Origin: Phlebotomus papatasi
Taxonomy: Eukaryota; Arthropoda; Insecta; Diptera; Psychodidae
NCBI RefSeq assembly: GCF_024763615.1
Contig: NC_077223.1
Span: 3,224,001-3,288,000 of the forward strand
Length of the DNA stretch: 64,000 nucleotides
Reading direction: 5' to 3'
Below are positions 23,826 through 34,377 of the stretch, piece by piece (within the stretch, counting starts at the first letter, position 1; every line of letters begins with the position of its first letter). The position numbers and the translations under genes were made by a program. The notes below the pieces were generated by a model. It had not been told where the DNA came from. It was given only the letters and a program-made list of their open reading frames with translations, and ran no database searches.

Positions 23826-24094
23826 CATTACTAGTAGAAAGTGCGCTACCTTCTAAAAAATTCAACCTTCGAACCAATAATTTTTCTTTAATATATTTTT
23901 AAGAAATTTGACTCATTAAAATATAATATTATATTTTAGTAGCTAGTCCAATAGTCAAATTTCCTTTAATTCAGTTATTTGTGAAGAATTAAAGAGAAAA
24001 ATTCAAGAAAGGTCTATTTTTCCTTTCACTATCTGCTACAACCCATTAGATCGAAAATTCCTCTATGAATATCAGTATAAATAATAGCAGTCTA

Positions 24095-24400
24095 AGGTCT
24101 AGACACCTAAAACTTAGACTGGTCCCGGAAAAAATTCTGAAATCTAAAATTCCGAAAAACCTAAATACTGAATGGACCAAATTCCCGAACACCAAAATCT
24201 CGAAAACTAAAATACTGAAAACCTAAATTCTGAGAGCCATAATGCGAAAAAGCCAAAATCCAGAAATCCCCAAATCCCAAACACCGAAATCCCGAAAGAC
24301 AAAATCAAAAAAGAGTATCAAAATCACGAAATCCAATATTCCGAAAAGTAAAAATCTCAAATAGACAAAATCCTAAAAGCCAAAAACTAAGAATTGGATA
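24095..24400. repeat. Degenerate ~15-bp repeat (CCGAAAANCCAAAATC type)
   Basis: Units such as CCGAACACCAAAATCTCG, CGAAAAAGCCAAAATCCAG and CCCGAAAGACAAAATC. This is the reverse complement of the TTTCGGGATTTTGAC unit seen at 2335-2480. A matching array in opposite orientation lies at 25390-25510, so the two bracket the intervening 1 kb. Confidence 0.7.
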
Positions 24401-24409
24401 ATTATTAGT

Positions 24410-24530
24410 TGCGCTTGATGAGGCACATAGATTAGGGGCTTCAGTGGATATGGTTGTGTCTATATGACTGTAAGATCCCGGGTTCGTGCCTAGGCAGCTG
24501 TAGATTTTTCAGCTGTTGCATTAATTTCGA
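24410..24530 (+). repeat. tRNA-like SINE head
   Basis: A box-A-like GGGGCTTCAGTGGATATGG is followed by box B TCCCGGGTTCGTGCCTAGG about 45 nt later, the spacing of a tRNA. Acceptor pairing is poor. Probably a SINE remnant; downstream to about 24740 there is no ORF. Confidence 0.5.
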
Positions 24531-24748
24531 ATTCGTGTAATGAATCAATGGGAGAGTAATGAACCGCCTATACCGCCTAAACAAGAGAGGTTGGTATAGG
24601 AAATAAGTTTCGACATGCAGAGTTCAGTCGAATACAAATAAACATTCACTGCCCAGATTCATAAACCGAGGCTGCTCTACTGTTAAATGAAGCGGTACTG
24701 TATCAGAACGAATGTAGGGAACCGACGTTGATATTAACCTAATGAAAA

Positions 24749-25151
24749 ATCCGGTGATCGTCGGATGGGAGGAGGTTCAGCCCAGAATAAAAATTTAAAA
24801 TTTAATTACAATAAATGATTGATTCGGCTAAAACACTTTTTCTTTCTTTATTTGGCGCTCTAATGAGAGCCTCCTGAAAAAGAAGTAACAAGTAATTTAA
24901 ATATGTTAGAAATTTCTATTAGAAATTATTGAAAGTTTTTTGTTAATGACTGTAAAATGTCTAAAAGTGTGTAAACTCAGTGATCTATGTACCTAGAAAA
25001 GACATCATCCTTGCCCCCCATCGAGACGAAGTCCCAGAAAAAGCCTAACATTTTCGATCACTGAAGAAGGTGCGTAGAGCATCAAAAGCTCTGGGAAAAA
25101 AAGAAATTTTTATTCTAGGCTGAATCTCCTCCCATCCGACGATCACCGGAT
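24749..25151. mobile_element. MITE with 48-bp terminal inverted repeats
   Basis: Left arm 24749-24796 begins ATCCGGTGATCGTCGGATGG; right arm 25104-25151 ends CCATCCGACGATCACCGGAT. The arms differ at only two positions by eye. About 403 bp, with no coding capacity. The phrase TGTATCAGAACG occurs on both sides (24705 and 25151). Confidence 0.88.
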
Positions 25152-25389
25152 GTATCAGAACGCACCCAAAGTACTGTGATATAGAGTAGGTTTACCGCCT
25201 AGGAGGTAAAGATGGAACAGGAGATTGGGGAATGCATAATGGGCCCAAATAAGTGGCCTGGGTACAGCGGTTCCGAACGGAATATAACCGACCCATAGAC
25301 AAATCTTAATCTTAACTCTTAATCTGGGGTAAAGGGATTTTTTGTACTTTATAAAATTATTAGATATATATTAGATTAATAAGATAATT

Positions 25390-25510
25390 ATTAATTTGGC
25401 TCATTTGGAATTTTAATTTTTAGAATTTTGCTCCTTTCTGGATTTGTTCTATTTGGGATATTCGCATTTGGGATTTAATTTTCGGGTTTTTGACTTAAAG
25501 ATTGACCGGG
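25390..25510. repeat. Degenerate ~15-bp repeat (TTTGGGATTTTNNC type)
   Basis: Units GGAATTTTAATTTTTAG, GGATTTGTTCTATTTGGG and GGATTTAATTTTCGGG. Opposite orientation to 24095-24400. Confidence 0.6.
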
Positions 25511-25572
25511 GCCTATCTGAAGGTTATAAGACATCAGAACCTTGGTTCCTACTTATTAAAGGCTAAAACAAA

Positions 25573-26257
25573 ATTGGTAAGTATTTTGGTAAAAACGGTA
25601 AGTAAAATATTCACTTGGTAAGTAAAATAGCAAAATTGGTAAGTAAAAAAATCAATTTTGGTAAGTAAAAGATTAAGTTTGGTAAGTAAAATGTTGTGAA
25701 TGGTAAGTAAAATTGAAAGTTTGGTAAGTATAATATCAAAACTGGTAAGTAAAAATTCAAAATTGGTAAGTAAAAAAAAAAGAATTTGGTAAGTAAAAAA
25801 ATCAAAACTGATAAGTAAAACATCAAAATTGGTAAGTAAAAATTCAAAATTGATAAGTAAAATAATCAAAAATGGTAAGTAAAAAGATCGAATTTGGTAA
25901 GTAAAAAAATCGAATTTGGTAAGTAAAAAAATCTAAAATGGTAAGTAAAAAAATCGAATTTGGTAAGTAAAAAACCACCACTTACTTACCACTTACTTAC
26001 CTACTTACTTACTTACTTACCATTTTAGATTTTTTTACTTATCGTTTTTCAATATTTTACTTACCAATTTTGAATTTTTACTTACCAATTTCTTTTTTTT
26101 ACTTACCAATTTTGATGTTTTACTTACCAATTTTGAAGTTTTACTTACAAATTTTGAGTTTTTACTTACAAATTTTGATTTTTTACTTACCAAATTTGCA
26201 TTTTTTACTTACCATTTTTGAATTTTTTACTTACCATTTTACCAAAATACTTACCAT
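25573..26257. repeat. Inverted minisatellite array, unit ~22 bp containing GGTAAGTAA
   Basis: From 25573 to about 25975 some 17-18 units of the type TTGGTAAGTAAAAAAATCAA run on the + strand. After a short AC-rich hinge (25976-26025, reiterated CTTAC) the same units run inverted (CTTACCAATTTTGATTTTT) to about 26257. The outermost units also mirror each other: GGTAAGTATTTTGGTAAAA at the left and TTTTACCAAAATACTTACC at the right. The long open frames on both strands are by-products. Each + strand unit carries a 5' splice-site consensus. Confidence 0.93.
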
Positions 26258-26259
26258 TC

Positions 26260-27220
26260 TGCTGCAGCCCTTATTAAATAATCGCATGTGAAGAATACTG
26301 AAATATCTAAATATTTTTGGCATGTCTGTTCTTTTTGTTTGATCTAAATATCCCATAGGGATGTTGAATTCTTTGTACGGTGGCAGGTTTTACCTGAAGG
26401 GTTATAGTTCAACCAAGATTTAGTAAAAATTTCTGCAAATGTTCAGCAAAATTCTGCAATATTTCAGGGAGATTGGATTTTGAAATACTCTTCGGATTTC
26501 CAGAATCAAGTGGTCTTCCAGTTAACTCCAGGATCATTAATCATATCTATTTCTTTAGATTGGAATAAGTACCTTAAGACTGTCAGGTAACTTAAGTGAT
26601 CAAAATTCTGACTAATCTTTAATAACTTAATTAACTAATTAATTAATCATTATGATTGGACCTATTTTACTGATACCACGCAACAATAGCCATTCAATCT
26701 TATTATTGAAATTGTATATACGAACTATATACGAACTATGATTCAGTGGTTTCAGTCACTTACCTGATAAGATTAGTTGTGGTAAATCGATTAGCAGCAG
26801 CAATCAAGCATAATTGAGAAATAATAAATCAAATTAAATAAAAAGGATTTACAAAACACGAAATACAGAAAAATGCCCAAAAAATCACAGTGAAAAAAAA
26901 TGATAAAGTGTACTATAGAAATTCGTCCCATTTCAGCATAAATAAAACATAGACGAACAAGCTCAAATACAAAATCGCAATTAAATTGCAACATGTACTA
27001 AGGCGCCAATTAAAGTGGCGGAACATCTCAATTCGTACTGCAGTGAGAAATCGCCCTATTGTTTACCAAGAAAGCATAACAAACAATTTTCAATGGGAAA
27101 AACATGGGCAGCAATTTACACAATTCCTCCCAAGAAAATGGTTGTTTGTTGAAAATTTGCCGACAATTGCGTGTAAGGGTGCTGACGCATCAGAGAAAGG
27201 TAAACCACAGGTGTCAAAAG
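26260..27220. other. Intergenic 3' of the antigen-5 gene
   Basis: AT-rich; no gene, repeat or hairpin that I can support. Frames at 26791-27318 are short or antisense to the antigen-5 gene. Confidence 0.4.
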
Positions 27221-27223
27221 CGC

Positions 27224-27229
27224 TTTATT
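27224..27229 (-). terminator. Poly(A) signal of the antigen-5 gene
   Basis: TTTATT on the + strand reads AATAAA on the minus strand, 33 nt past the stop codon. Confidence 0.6.
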
Positions 27230-27261
27230 GCGGAACAAGAACACAGTATTTAATGAATTAT

Positions 27262-28035
27262 TTAAATGAGGGAGGCAGCACAGAGTCCTGGATACTTCTT
27301 ACTGCAGGCCTTCCCTAGTTCTTTACACTGGGAACAGGGATCTCCGGGAGTGTACATGGGTTGTCCCAGCCAATTGTTGTCTGCATAGTTGCACGTGAGC
27401 ATGTGAGAGAACCAGTGAGTGTCATCTGCGTCGTATTCATAGGTCAGGTACCCACATCCAATATGGGTATTTGCTTCCTTTGCCATTTGCGAGAAGTGTC
27501 CCGATGTCAGGGAATCCGTTGCTCTCAATTCATCCACAATGGTCACTTTTGTCTTCTCATGCTCCTTCCACCACAGATCCACAAGGGAATCCAAGATAGA
27601 AGGGTAACTGACATTAGCTGTAGGTTCAGCTGTGAATGCCAGATTCTGTCCAGCTGTAGGGAACTCCTCAGTGGCTCGGCATTCGTCATGCATAAAGCTA
27701 CAGTGCTTGACATGCTGCTGAGCCAGATATGCTAGCTGATCATCCCAGACCATCTCCTCCATCTTGGCGGCCTTTGGGAATCGTGGCACATGACCCATGG
27801 CCAGTTGGCTGCGGTATCTGTTGTGACGTGCCAAGATGACAATCTTCAGATCCTCATCAATGGGCACATTTTGCTTGTTCTCACACTTTCCCTGTGGGAA
27901 TTCTGTATTCTCGCAGGCAATATGCCTTCCCTGACCTTGACAACTCGCCTCTTCAATCTCACACCAATTCATCTGGCCATTGATGGCAACAGCACAAGCC
28001 AGGATTGCGTATATCTTCCTCACGTCCAGCATCAT
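27262..28035 (-). CDS. Antigen 5-related secreted CAP-domain protein
   Basis: Single-exon 257-aa protein. The start MMLDVRKIYAILACAVAING is a good signal peptide; an ATG farther upstream at 28110 is less likely because a TATATA lies at 28097-28102. The mature protein begins QMNWCEIEEASC. CAP-family marks: HNRYRSQLAMG near residue 68, the metal/active-site region AGQNLAF, GHFSQMAKEANTHIGCGYL (CAP1 type) and LTCNYADNNWLGQPMY (CAP2 type). A short Cys-rich tail DPCSQCKELGKACSKKYPGL follows. About twelve mature cysteines and one N-glycosylation site (NVS). Related proteins are secreted in insect saliva, venom or haemolymph; some salivary ones act against host haemostasis or bind small molecules. 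Tissue and activity cannot be told here. No disabling change. Confidence 0.92.
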   Translation of the reverse strand: MMLDVRKIYAILACAVAINGQMNWCEIEEASCQGQGRHIACENTEFPQGKCENKQNVPIDEDLKIVILARHNRYRSQLAMGHVPRFPKAAKMEEMVWDDQLAYLAQQHVKHCSFMHDECRATEEFPTAGQNLAFTAEPTANVSYPSILDSLVDLWWKEHEKTKVTIVDELRATDSLTSGHFSQMAKEANTHIGCGYLTYEYDADDTHWFSHMLTCNYADNNWLGQPMYTPGDPCSQCKELGKACSKKYPGLCAASLI

Positions 28036-28096
28036 CCCAACTGATGACGGGAAAATTGCTGAAGAAAAGTCTATTAAGCTTAATCGAATAAAAAAA

Positions 28097-28102
28097 TATA
28101 TA
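28097..28102 (-). promoter_or_regulatory. Putative TATA box of the antigen-5 gene
   Basis: CGTATATATTTTTTTATTCG on the minus strand. A start site about 30 nt downstream (near 28070, in ACTTTTCTTCAGC) would give a 5' UTR of about 35 nt and places transcription start inside the longer ATG-to-ATG extension, favouring the ATG at 28035. Confidence 0.4.
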
Positions 28103-28199
28103 CGAAGCAAGAGGTTCCGCTATGATGCATTTTCGGTCGACATTCTCATAGAATATCGATCGACACGTACAATAAAGTCCCTAGATTCTCTCAAATGTT

Positions 28200-28545
28200 G
28201 AATCTCTTAAATTCGAATGACGGACGGTAGAATTCGAAATGTCAAATGCGTCAAATGTGAGGTTACGCAGCGAGTACAAAATGCTAACCGATTTCAATTC
28301 AGCAGAAAACATATGTATTTTCAGCTGAATTGTACTAACCTCTAAAACGAAACTAGCGAGGCAGTGCCATTTCCATATATTTGATTAGCACTTTTTGTTC
28401 AAGAACTGCTGACCGGTCAGCATATTTTTTCTAATGGATTCAGCAAAAATATGCTGAAAAAGCTTTCGTTTTCAGCTAAGTGTGCTCGCTGGATATGAAT
28501 AAAATTGGTGTTATGATGTTATTCCAATTAAAAATTAGCATTTTA
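28200..28545. other. Upstream region of antigen-5 with paired TTTTCAGC phrases
   Basis: GTATTTTCAGCTGAATTGTA and, about 150 bp on, CTTTCGTTTTCAGCTAAGTG plus TCAGCAAAAATATGCTGAAA form local hairpins. Probably an old foldback repeat. No gene. Confidence 0.4.
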
Positions 28546-28547
28546 AG

Positions 28548-28718
28548 TAGCACTTTACTGTTCTCAAGTGCTTCTATTTTATCGACTTTACTTTATGTTG
28601 GTTCCTGTCATGACTTGTGATTTTAGAACACAGAAAAGACTGAGGAAATCAGTCGAGACAGGAACCAATACAGAGAAAAGTCGATAATACAGAAGCATTT
28701 GAAAACAGTAAAGTACTA
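28548..28718. mobile_element. Foldback MITE (TAGCACTTTACTGTT ends)
   Basis: Left TAGCACTTTACTGTTCTCAA then TCTATTTTATCGACTTT and TTGGTTCCTGTC; the right arm is inverted (GACAGGAACCAA, AAAAGTCGATAATACAGAAG, AACAGTAAAGTACTA). A degenerate relative is at about 43571-43715. Confidence 0.8.
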
Positions 28719-28768
28719 AAAAAAAAAACATGTTCATATTTCAATGGAATAGCACCAGTATCAATGAT

Positions 28769-29022
28769 ACACTGAGAGAAATCTGAAAACTTAAAATAAC
28801 ATTCCGGGAATGTTAATTTTATCCTGCATTATTGATCCGAAATCGGTGTAAATATTAGGCTTTTTAGGTGTATTATGGGTTAAAGTTACCCTTTTCCATG
28901 TTAATTTTACACTTAAAAAGGTGTAAAATTAACATTAAAAAATATTGATATATTTTACACCTATAAAGTGTTATAGTTACGAGAAAAAAAAGTTAAAAGC
29001 ATCCCCTTTTTTCTCAGCACTG
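28769..29022. mobile_element. CACTGAG-family MITE, copy 3
   Basis: Begins TACACTGAGAGAAATCTG, opposite orientation to the copies at 4936, 9366 and 55740. The right end is slightly decayed (TTCTCAGCACTG). Confidence 0.9.
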
Positions 29023-29853
29023 AGAAAACTGGTGGTTCTCTACATAGAGAACCACCTTTCTCTACAACTTCCTTATAATCGTATAAAATGAAAGGTAATG
29101 CATCACCAGGAAGATTTTTGGAAGAATATTGGCATTGTAATTCCAAGTACAATATAATCTCACATAAATTCCGTTATTTTTTGAAAATATCGTTTGAATT
29201 TGAGAGGTAAGAAATGCAAATTATTTTCCCAAAGCATTCGAATTTGAGAGAATCTACTGTACATTATCTAAATTCATCAAAGTATTCACTCAATTTTCCA
29301 AAATTATCATGACAATCATCTTAAATCCAATAGATTGAATACCATTTAACAATATTTCCTCAACATAAAGCATTAAAAAAATAAATACAAATCAAAACAA
29401 TTTAACGAGATTTTAATAATACCATTCTCGATTGAGAATTTCGTCTACTAGTTTAATTCACATTTAATTCATTTATAATTGAACTGATTTGCATAGTGAA
29501 TCAATTTTTCAGAGGAATGAAAAATTATTTATAGTATTTCTTTTACTGATGCATAATGGTTAAAATCAACTTTCAATTTATTGGCTCTGACGTCAAATTT
29601 AAAGTTATTGGTAATTAAAAAACGCATTCAATATAATAGAACCGCAAGTTCTAATTGCAACTAAAAGTAATTCAAAAGCTTAAGCTTCTTAATTAAGTGA
29701 ATTGTGAAGATAAAATCATATTAAAATAGACATTTGTATTCATTAAGGTTATTATTATAGGAGGTATTTGTATTAATATTTTTTCAAAAAGTTCTATTCA
29801 AAAACTGCGCTCAATGCAATGAATACTTATTATAAATCAATCATTGAATCATG
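29023..29853. other. Intergenic, nothing recognised
   Basis: Very AT-rich, no ORF of note. Confidence 0.4.
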
Positions 29854-30174
29854 TTGAATCATTTTATATTCAAAATTTGATCTATTTGTTGATAAAAAGG
29901 TAGACATGGCCCGCAAAATTTCATATAAATTGATTTATATAGCATTAATGCGAAAAATTAATGCGATTTTCTCTTTAATTTTTTAATGTGAAAAATATTT
30001 ATGCTTTAGGTAAATTTAAATTTATTTTTGCAGGCCAAAACCACTTCTTTATCAATAAATAGAAAAACCCCAAATATTAAGTGACTCAAAGACACAAATA
30101 ACATATTTGGACGCTCACAAGCGACAATTAATGTGAATCACATTAAAATTTTAATGTGCAAGTGTGATAACGCC
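29854..30174. mobile_element. GGCGTTATCACACTTG-family MITE, copy truncated at its left end
   Basis: Starts inside the element at TGAATCATTTTATATTC and runs to the right end AGTGTGATAACGCC. Full copies: 36106-36509 and 50774-51178. Landmarks: ATTGATTTATATAGCATTAA, TTTTTGCAGGCCAA, AAATATTAAGTGACTCA. Confidence 0.88.
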
Positions 30175-30283
30175 GTTAAGATAATACAATTTCAACATGT
30201 ATGCGAAGGCTTCCAAGCTTCGCACAAACTGTAGCTTCGAACACTTCATATATTTTCCCATATCTCTACAATAAATCTCACCT

Positions 30284-30540
30284 ACACTGAGAGAAAAACC
30301 GAAAAAAGTTAAAGTAACATTCCGGAAATGTTAATTTTACCCTGCAGTATTGATCCAAAATCGGTGTAAATATTACCCTTTTTAGGTGTATTAGGTCTTA
30401 AATCTATCCTTTTTCATGTTAATTTTACGCTTAATAAGGTGTAAAATTAACATTAAAAAATGTTGATATATTTTAACACCTAAAATGTGTTAAATTTCTG
30501 AGGAAAAAATGTTAATCGCACACTCTTTTTTTCTCAGTGT
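30284..30540. mobile_element. CACTGAG-family MITE, copy 4
   Basis: TACACTGAGAGAAAAACCG to TTTTTTTCTCAGTGTA, with TA on each side. Confidence 0.93.
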
Positions 30541-31142
30541 AATAACAATATAATTAAATAGCCAGTCTTAAATTACACATTTTCTGAACAAAATTTGTTC
30601 AGGTTCATTAAAGAAATATGGGACAATTATAAAGTGTTCAAATCCAAAATATGTACGAAGCCTGGAAGATTCCCCTAAATTCGTCAGAAAGTGGAATCTC
30701 TCAGTTCTTGACTAACTCGGATAGTGCGTTCAATCTTAGACAAAAATAATATTTTGATATCATATCATATTTGACTAATTTATATATTTTATTTGATCGA
30801 TTTCATTAATATACATATAAACTCTGTCGTAGCTTGATAAACTTTACCTATATAAAATCCTATTCTGCTTTGCAATTTATATATAGAAACATTGGTAAAA
30901 AGTGTCGCATTATTTAAATTTGCTAGGAAATAACTCATCTGACAGTTTATTTATCTTTATTTCTTTTATAGAATATCCAAATATAATTCAAAAATACAAA
31001 TATTTTTTAACAACGTGTTTTTGTACAATGTTATATATTCCGAATTTTAAATCTTGGATAGCAATTTCTAATTCAAAAAATATCAAAAGTTGCATAATAA
31101 ATTATTTGTAGCACAAAAAAACTGAAATGAACATGGAAAAAA

Positions 31143-31596
31143 TACACAGAAAAAAATGTTTTGTAAAATTGTTCGTAAATGTTTGTAAATTCCTACTGGG
31201 GACATACGCAATGCTCATAAATCGAATAATTCATAAAAAGTTTGTAAAAGTTTATCCTTTTTTTCACAAATAATTTCGGTAGCTTGATCACTTGACGAGC
31301 ATTTTTATCTTTGACAAACATTTGTTCGTGCATTTTTGTTTGTCTGACAAAGCTTTACGAACGAATGACAAAATTTTACAAACATTTTTCTGTGTGCATA
31401 AGAACATTTACGAACAAATGTTTGTGAAAGGATAAATAATGCTCGTCAAGTGATCATGTAACAAGAATGTTTTATAAAGAAAACAAACTTTTACGAACCT
31501 TTTAGAGGGTTATACAATTTACGAACATTTCGTAAGTCCACAGTAGGAGTTCACAAACATATACGAATAATTTTACAAAATATTTTTTTCTGTGTA
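31143..31596. mobile_element. Palindromic CACAGAAAAA foldback element
   Basis: Left end TACACAGAAAAAAATGTTTT then GTAAAATTGTTCGTAAATG; the right end is the inverted copy finishing TTTTTTTCTGTGTA. A further internal end (TTTTTCTGTGTGCA) at about 31395 suggests a 255-bp element (31143-31397) joined head-to-head to a partial second copy. TA borders. Confidence 0.85.
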
Positions 31597-31599
31597 TTT

Positions 31600-32488
31600 T
31601 TAAGATTAATAATATTTCAACAAGTATTACAAAGAATTGAGAAGTGCTTTATTTCTGCTCTTAGGCATTAGTATATCAGACAAGTTTATTATACTTTGAA
31701 GTTGTACAATCAAGCGCACATGACGTTAAAGCATTAAAAACATTATGGAATTAAATACTGTTGAATAACATTTGAATAATATTCTTAATTTCTAGACGGA
31801 TGATATGACCAGTAGCATAAAAACGGATGAGATACGATGTTCATTTTGTAAAGAAGTCTCGGAAATCTGTATTTAAAAAAAAATGAATGGTCTTCTAATT
31901 CTTAAACAGCAAAGTTTTTGGCTAAGAATTATTTGTGAGAAAGAAATCTTATTTATTATGTTCTTCTTTCAATTCTTTTCGTATGGAAAATATTCTAAAT
32001 GCTTGTGTGAAAAATAAAAATCTTTCAGAATATCAATAGTCTAAAATTTATTTGAGAAAATTTTCTCTGAAAAGTTTAAATACAAGTTTATTTTTATTCA
32101 GGTTTTTGTATGGTATGCATTTATCAGTCGTCAGAAATTTATTTTGGAATATTATAAATTTTATTATTTAATTTAAAGTTTGCTTAAAAATCTTGATTTT
32201 CTTATAACAGTTCATATTGGTAGTATGTTAAAGTTGTGGGTTAGTATTTGTATATATTTTTCGTCAAAATGTGAATAGGAGAGTGGAGGACTTTAAGTTT
32301 GCTGATTTTTTTTTTAAATTTATGTATTAAATATTTTATGAGGTATACTCATACTAAGTACGTCAAGCTATTTTCTATTAAATATTGCATTTTATATTTT
32401 AAAAAATTCTTACATGATTGGAACTGCCCCATGGTCCCTTCTTTTTATTTTCTTATAAAAAAAAAAGCAAAAAAAAGAGAAGTATTTT
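31600..32488. other. Intergenic, nothing recognised
   Basis: AT-rich; no supported feature. Confidence 0.4.
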
Positions 32489-33000
32489 TCAGTAAATAAA
32501 ACGAGGGTTGAATTTTCCAGCAAGCACCATGCCTGGAATGGGGATAATCGTAAATGCTCCCTTTTTAAACATTATACTAAAGTTCATTAAAATTTTTCTG
32601 ACTGGAAGCGTTACGTGGGGCGTCCCTCGAACAAGGGCTTTTAATTTATGGCACAAAATAACTGTCTTCTTTCGATTTTTCAAGGATTTTTTTAAGGGCG
32701 TCATCATGCTGATCCAGCCAAGTAATCCAGTTGATCGTAATCTATTTCCAATTCTTCCAGGATTTATCTGGAGGAGTTCCCGGATAATACCTGGTGATGA
32801 AATGCAAGGAGCATTTTTAGCACATTGCACTATTTTCAGAAGTCTTAAGTGTGCGAAAATAACTGCATTTAAGGACGAGTGGGACACCGGTGTCCCAAAA
32901 ACAAAACCTTTTTTTGACTATAGAAAGTGATTTTGACCTCTAATTAGTCCGAAAAATTAGTTTTAATTTTTGGGACACCGGTGTTCTATTCGTCCGGACT
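32489..33000 (-). pseudogene. Tc1-like transposase remnant with element end
   Basis: The minus-strand frame from 32887 contains IVQCAKNAPCISSPGIIREL then GRIGNRLRSTGLLGW. This fits the second helix-turn-helix region of Tc1-like transposases, where a KxNPxISSxEI stretch is followed by an R-R-L-x-E-A-G-L segment. Later LKNRKKTVILCHKLKAL and GKFNPRF resemble the region just before and after the first catalytic Asp, which is itself absent. The first HTH and most of the DDE domain are missing and the frame is broken. Upstream (32880-32990) are two copies of the palindrome GGGACACCGGTGTCCC and a CCGGACGAATAGAACACC block that look like element-end repeats. Assignment rests on short motifs only. Confidence 0.55.
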
Positions 33001-33001
33001 C

Positions 33002-33220
33002 TAGGGTAAAATGAGGTAATTTGGAACAATTTATAACTTGGGACATTTGAGATTTTCTCACTGTTTTAGATATTCAAAAGGAAGAAAAACTCCTCCTTTT
33101 TTCATAATCATTTTTTCGTCTTTTTCGCGGTCATTGTTTCCTCTTTACTCATCGAAAACAATGAGAAAATCTCAAATGTCCCAAATTGTAAATGGTTCCA
33201 AAATACCTCATTATACCCTA
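33002..33220. mobile_element. Foldback MITE (TAGGGTAAAATGAGGTA ends)
   Basis: Left TAGGGTAAAATGAGGTAATT then GGGACATTTGAGATTTTCTC; right GAGAAAATCTCAAATGTCCC and closing TACCTCATTATACCCTA. About 220 bp. Confidence 0.88.
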
Positions 33221-33362
33221 CACCATTAAAAGAATGTTCGTTAACATTTACTTTTTGAAGGAAACTGCCATAGCGGGAAATATCCTGAATATCTGAATTC
33301 CGTTAATGAAAATTGCTTAAGGTCCGTTTTGACACGAGAACTAGACGAGAGACGCCCTGGCG

Positions 33363-33573
33363 TAGGGGAAAGTCAGGCACTTTTGAATTGGGGCACCTTT
33401 AAAATTGTGCTTTTTTCCTACTTTTAAATGAAACTAGACCTTACCGTGACATAATTCATATCCACAAATCATTTTTTGAAGCTAAAATACATCATGATCA
33501 GTTCCATTTAAAAATAGAAGAAAAGTCCAGTTTCAAAAGTACCTCAATTCAAAGATATCCCACTTCTCCCTAA
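33363..33573. mobile_element. Foldback MITE (TAGGGGAAAGTCAGGCAC ends)
   Basis: Left TAGGGGAAAGTCAGGCACTT then TGAATTGGGGCACC; right AAAAGTACCTCAATTC and CCCACTTCTCCCTA. Another partial unit with similar text (CCCCACTTTCAAAGGCACCC) lies near 34138. Confidence 0.75.
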
Positions 33574-34377
33574 ATATAATTAAAATAATGATTAAAACTA
33601 TACATTTCCATAAATTTTCGCCTATAGGGGAAAGCGCGTTTTTTTCGGACAACTCAAGCTTCAGACAACTCATTTTTTCTATATTCTTAATGGATTTCAC
33701 CGGTAGTTTTCTGTAAATTCGAAATATAATATTTTAACTACTTTCCTCTACTATAAGTCAGTTTCGGCAATATTAGTATATATAGAACTTTAGAAATCCT
33801 CTGTTTAAAAAAGTAAAGATACTGAAGAACAGTTTTTTCGTTTAAACACATCAACTATCTCCAGAGCTTTCAGCTCGGTCTCCAAGCCTTCATCAGTTGC
33901 TGGAGCAAAAATATGGAGTCGTTTCTATTTAGATCTTTAAATAAATAATTGTTTTTATAACAACTCAATCAAGTCTTGCAATCTTTATTTGAGACTCGTT
34001 CAGGGTTTTGGTCAGGAGTATAACAGGGCATCGTTATATAATTTAGCTGCACAAACAGATTGTGAAACTAAATTATATCACGATAAGGCTCACTTTTGTT
34101 TAAAAATAAGTTTAAAAAAATCCCAATTTCAAAGGTACCCCACTTTCAAAGGCACCCCACTTCCATTACTTCTTCGTGATTTAATTTTTCTCTTTGACTA
34201 TCTGAAACAGTGAAAAAATCTCAAAATTCCCAAGTAGACATGATTCCGAATTACTCCATCTTACCCTATATAACCTTTTCTTCGATATTTGCCAAATTTT
34301 GAATAGAATAAATAGTTTTTGATGAGTAATTTGGCGGTAAAAGTCTGAAAACTATTTAGAAATTTCTTTTCAAAAAA

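Noticed and set aside
25549..25869. 106-codon leucine/tyrosine-rich ORF on the minus strand (and a similar + frame at 26070)
   Set aside because: Translation of the GGTAAGTAA minisatellite; the peptide is simply periodic and open in more than one frame.
25573..26257. CRISPR array
   Set aside because: Units are contiguous without unique spacers and the setting is eukaryotic.
27361..28201. + strand frames of 73-124 codons
   Set aside because: Antisense to the antigen-5 gene, with no domain of their own.
32508..32930. 140-codon + strand ORF
   Set aside because: Antisense shadow of the Tc1-like transposase remnant; no hit to any motif in this orientation.
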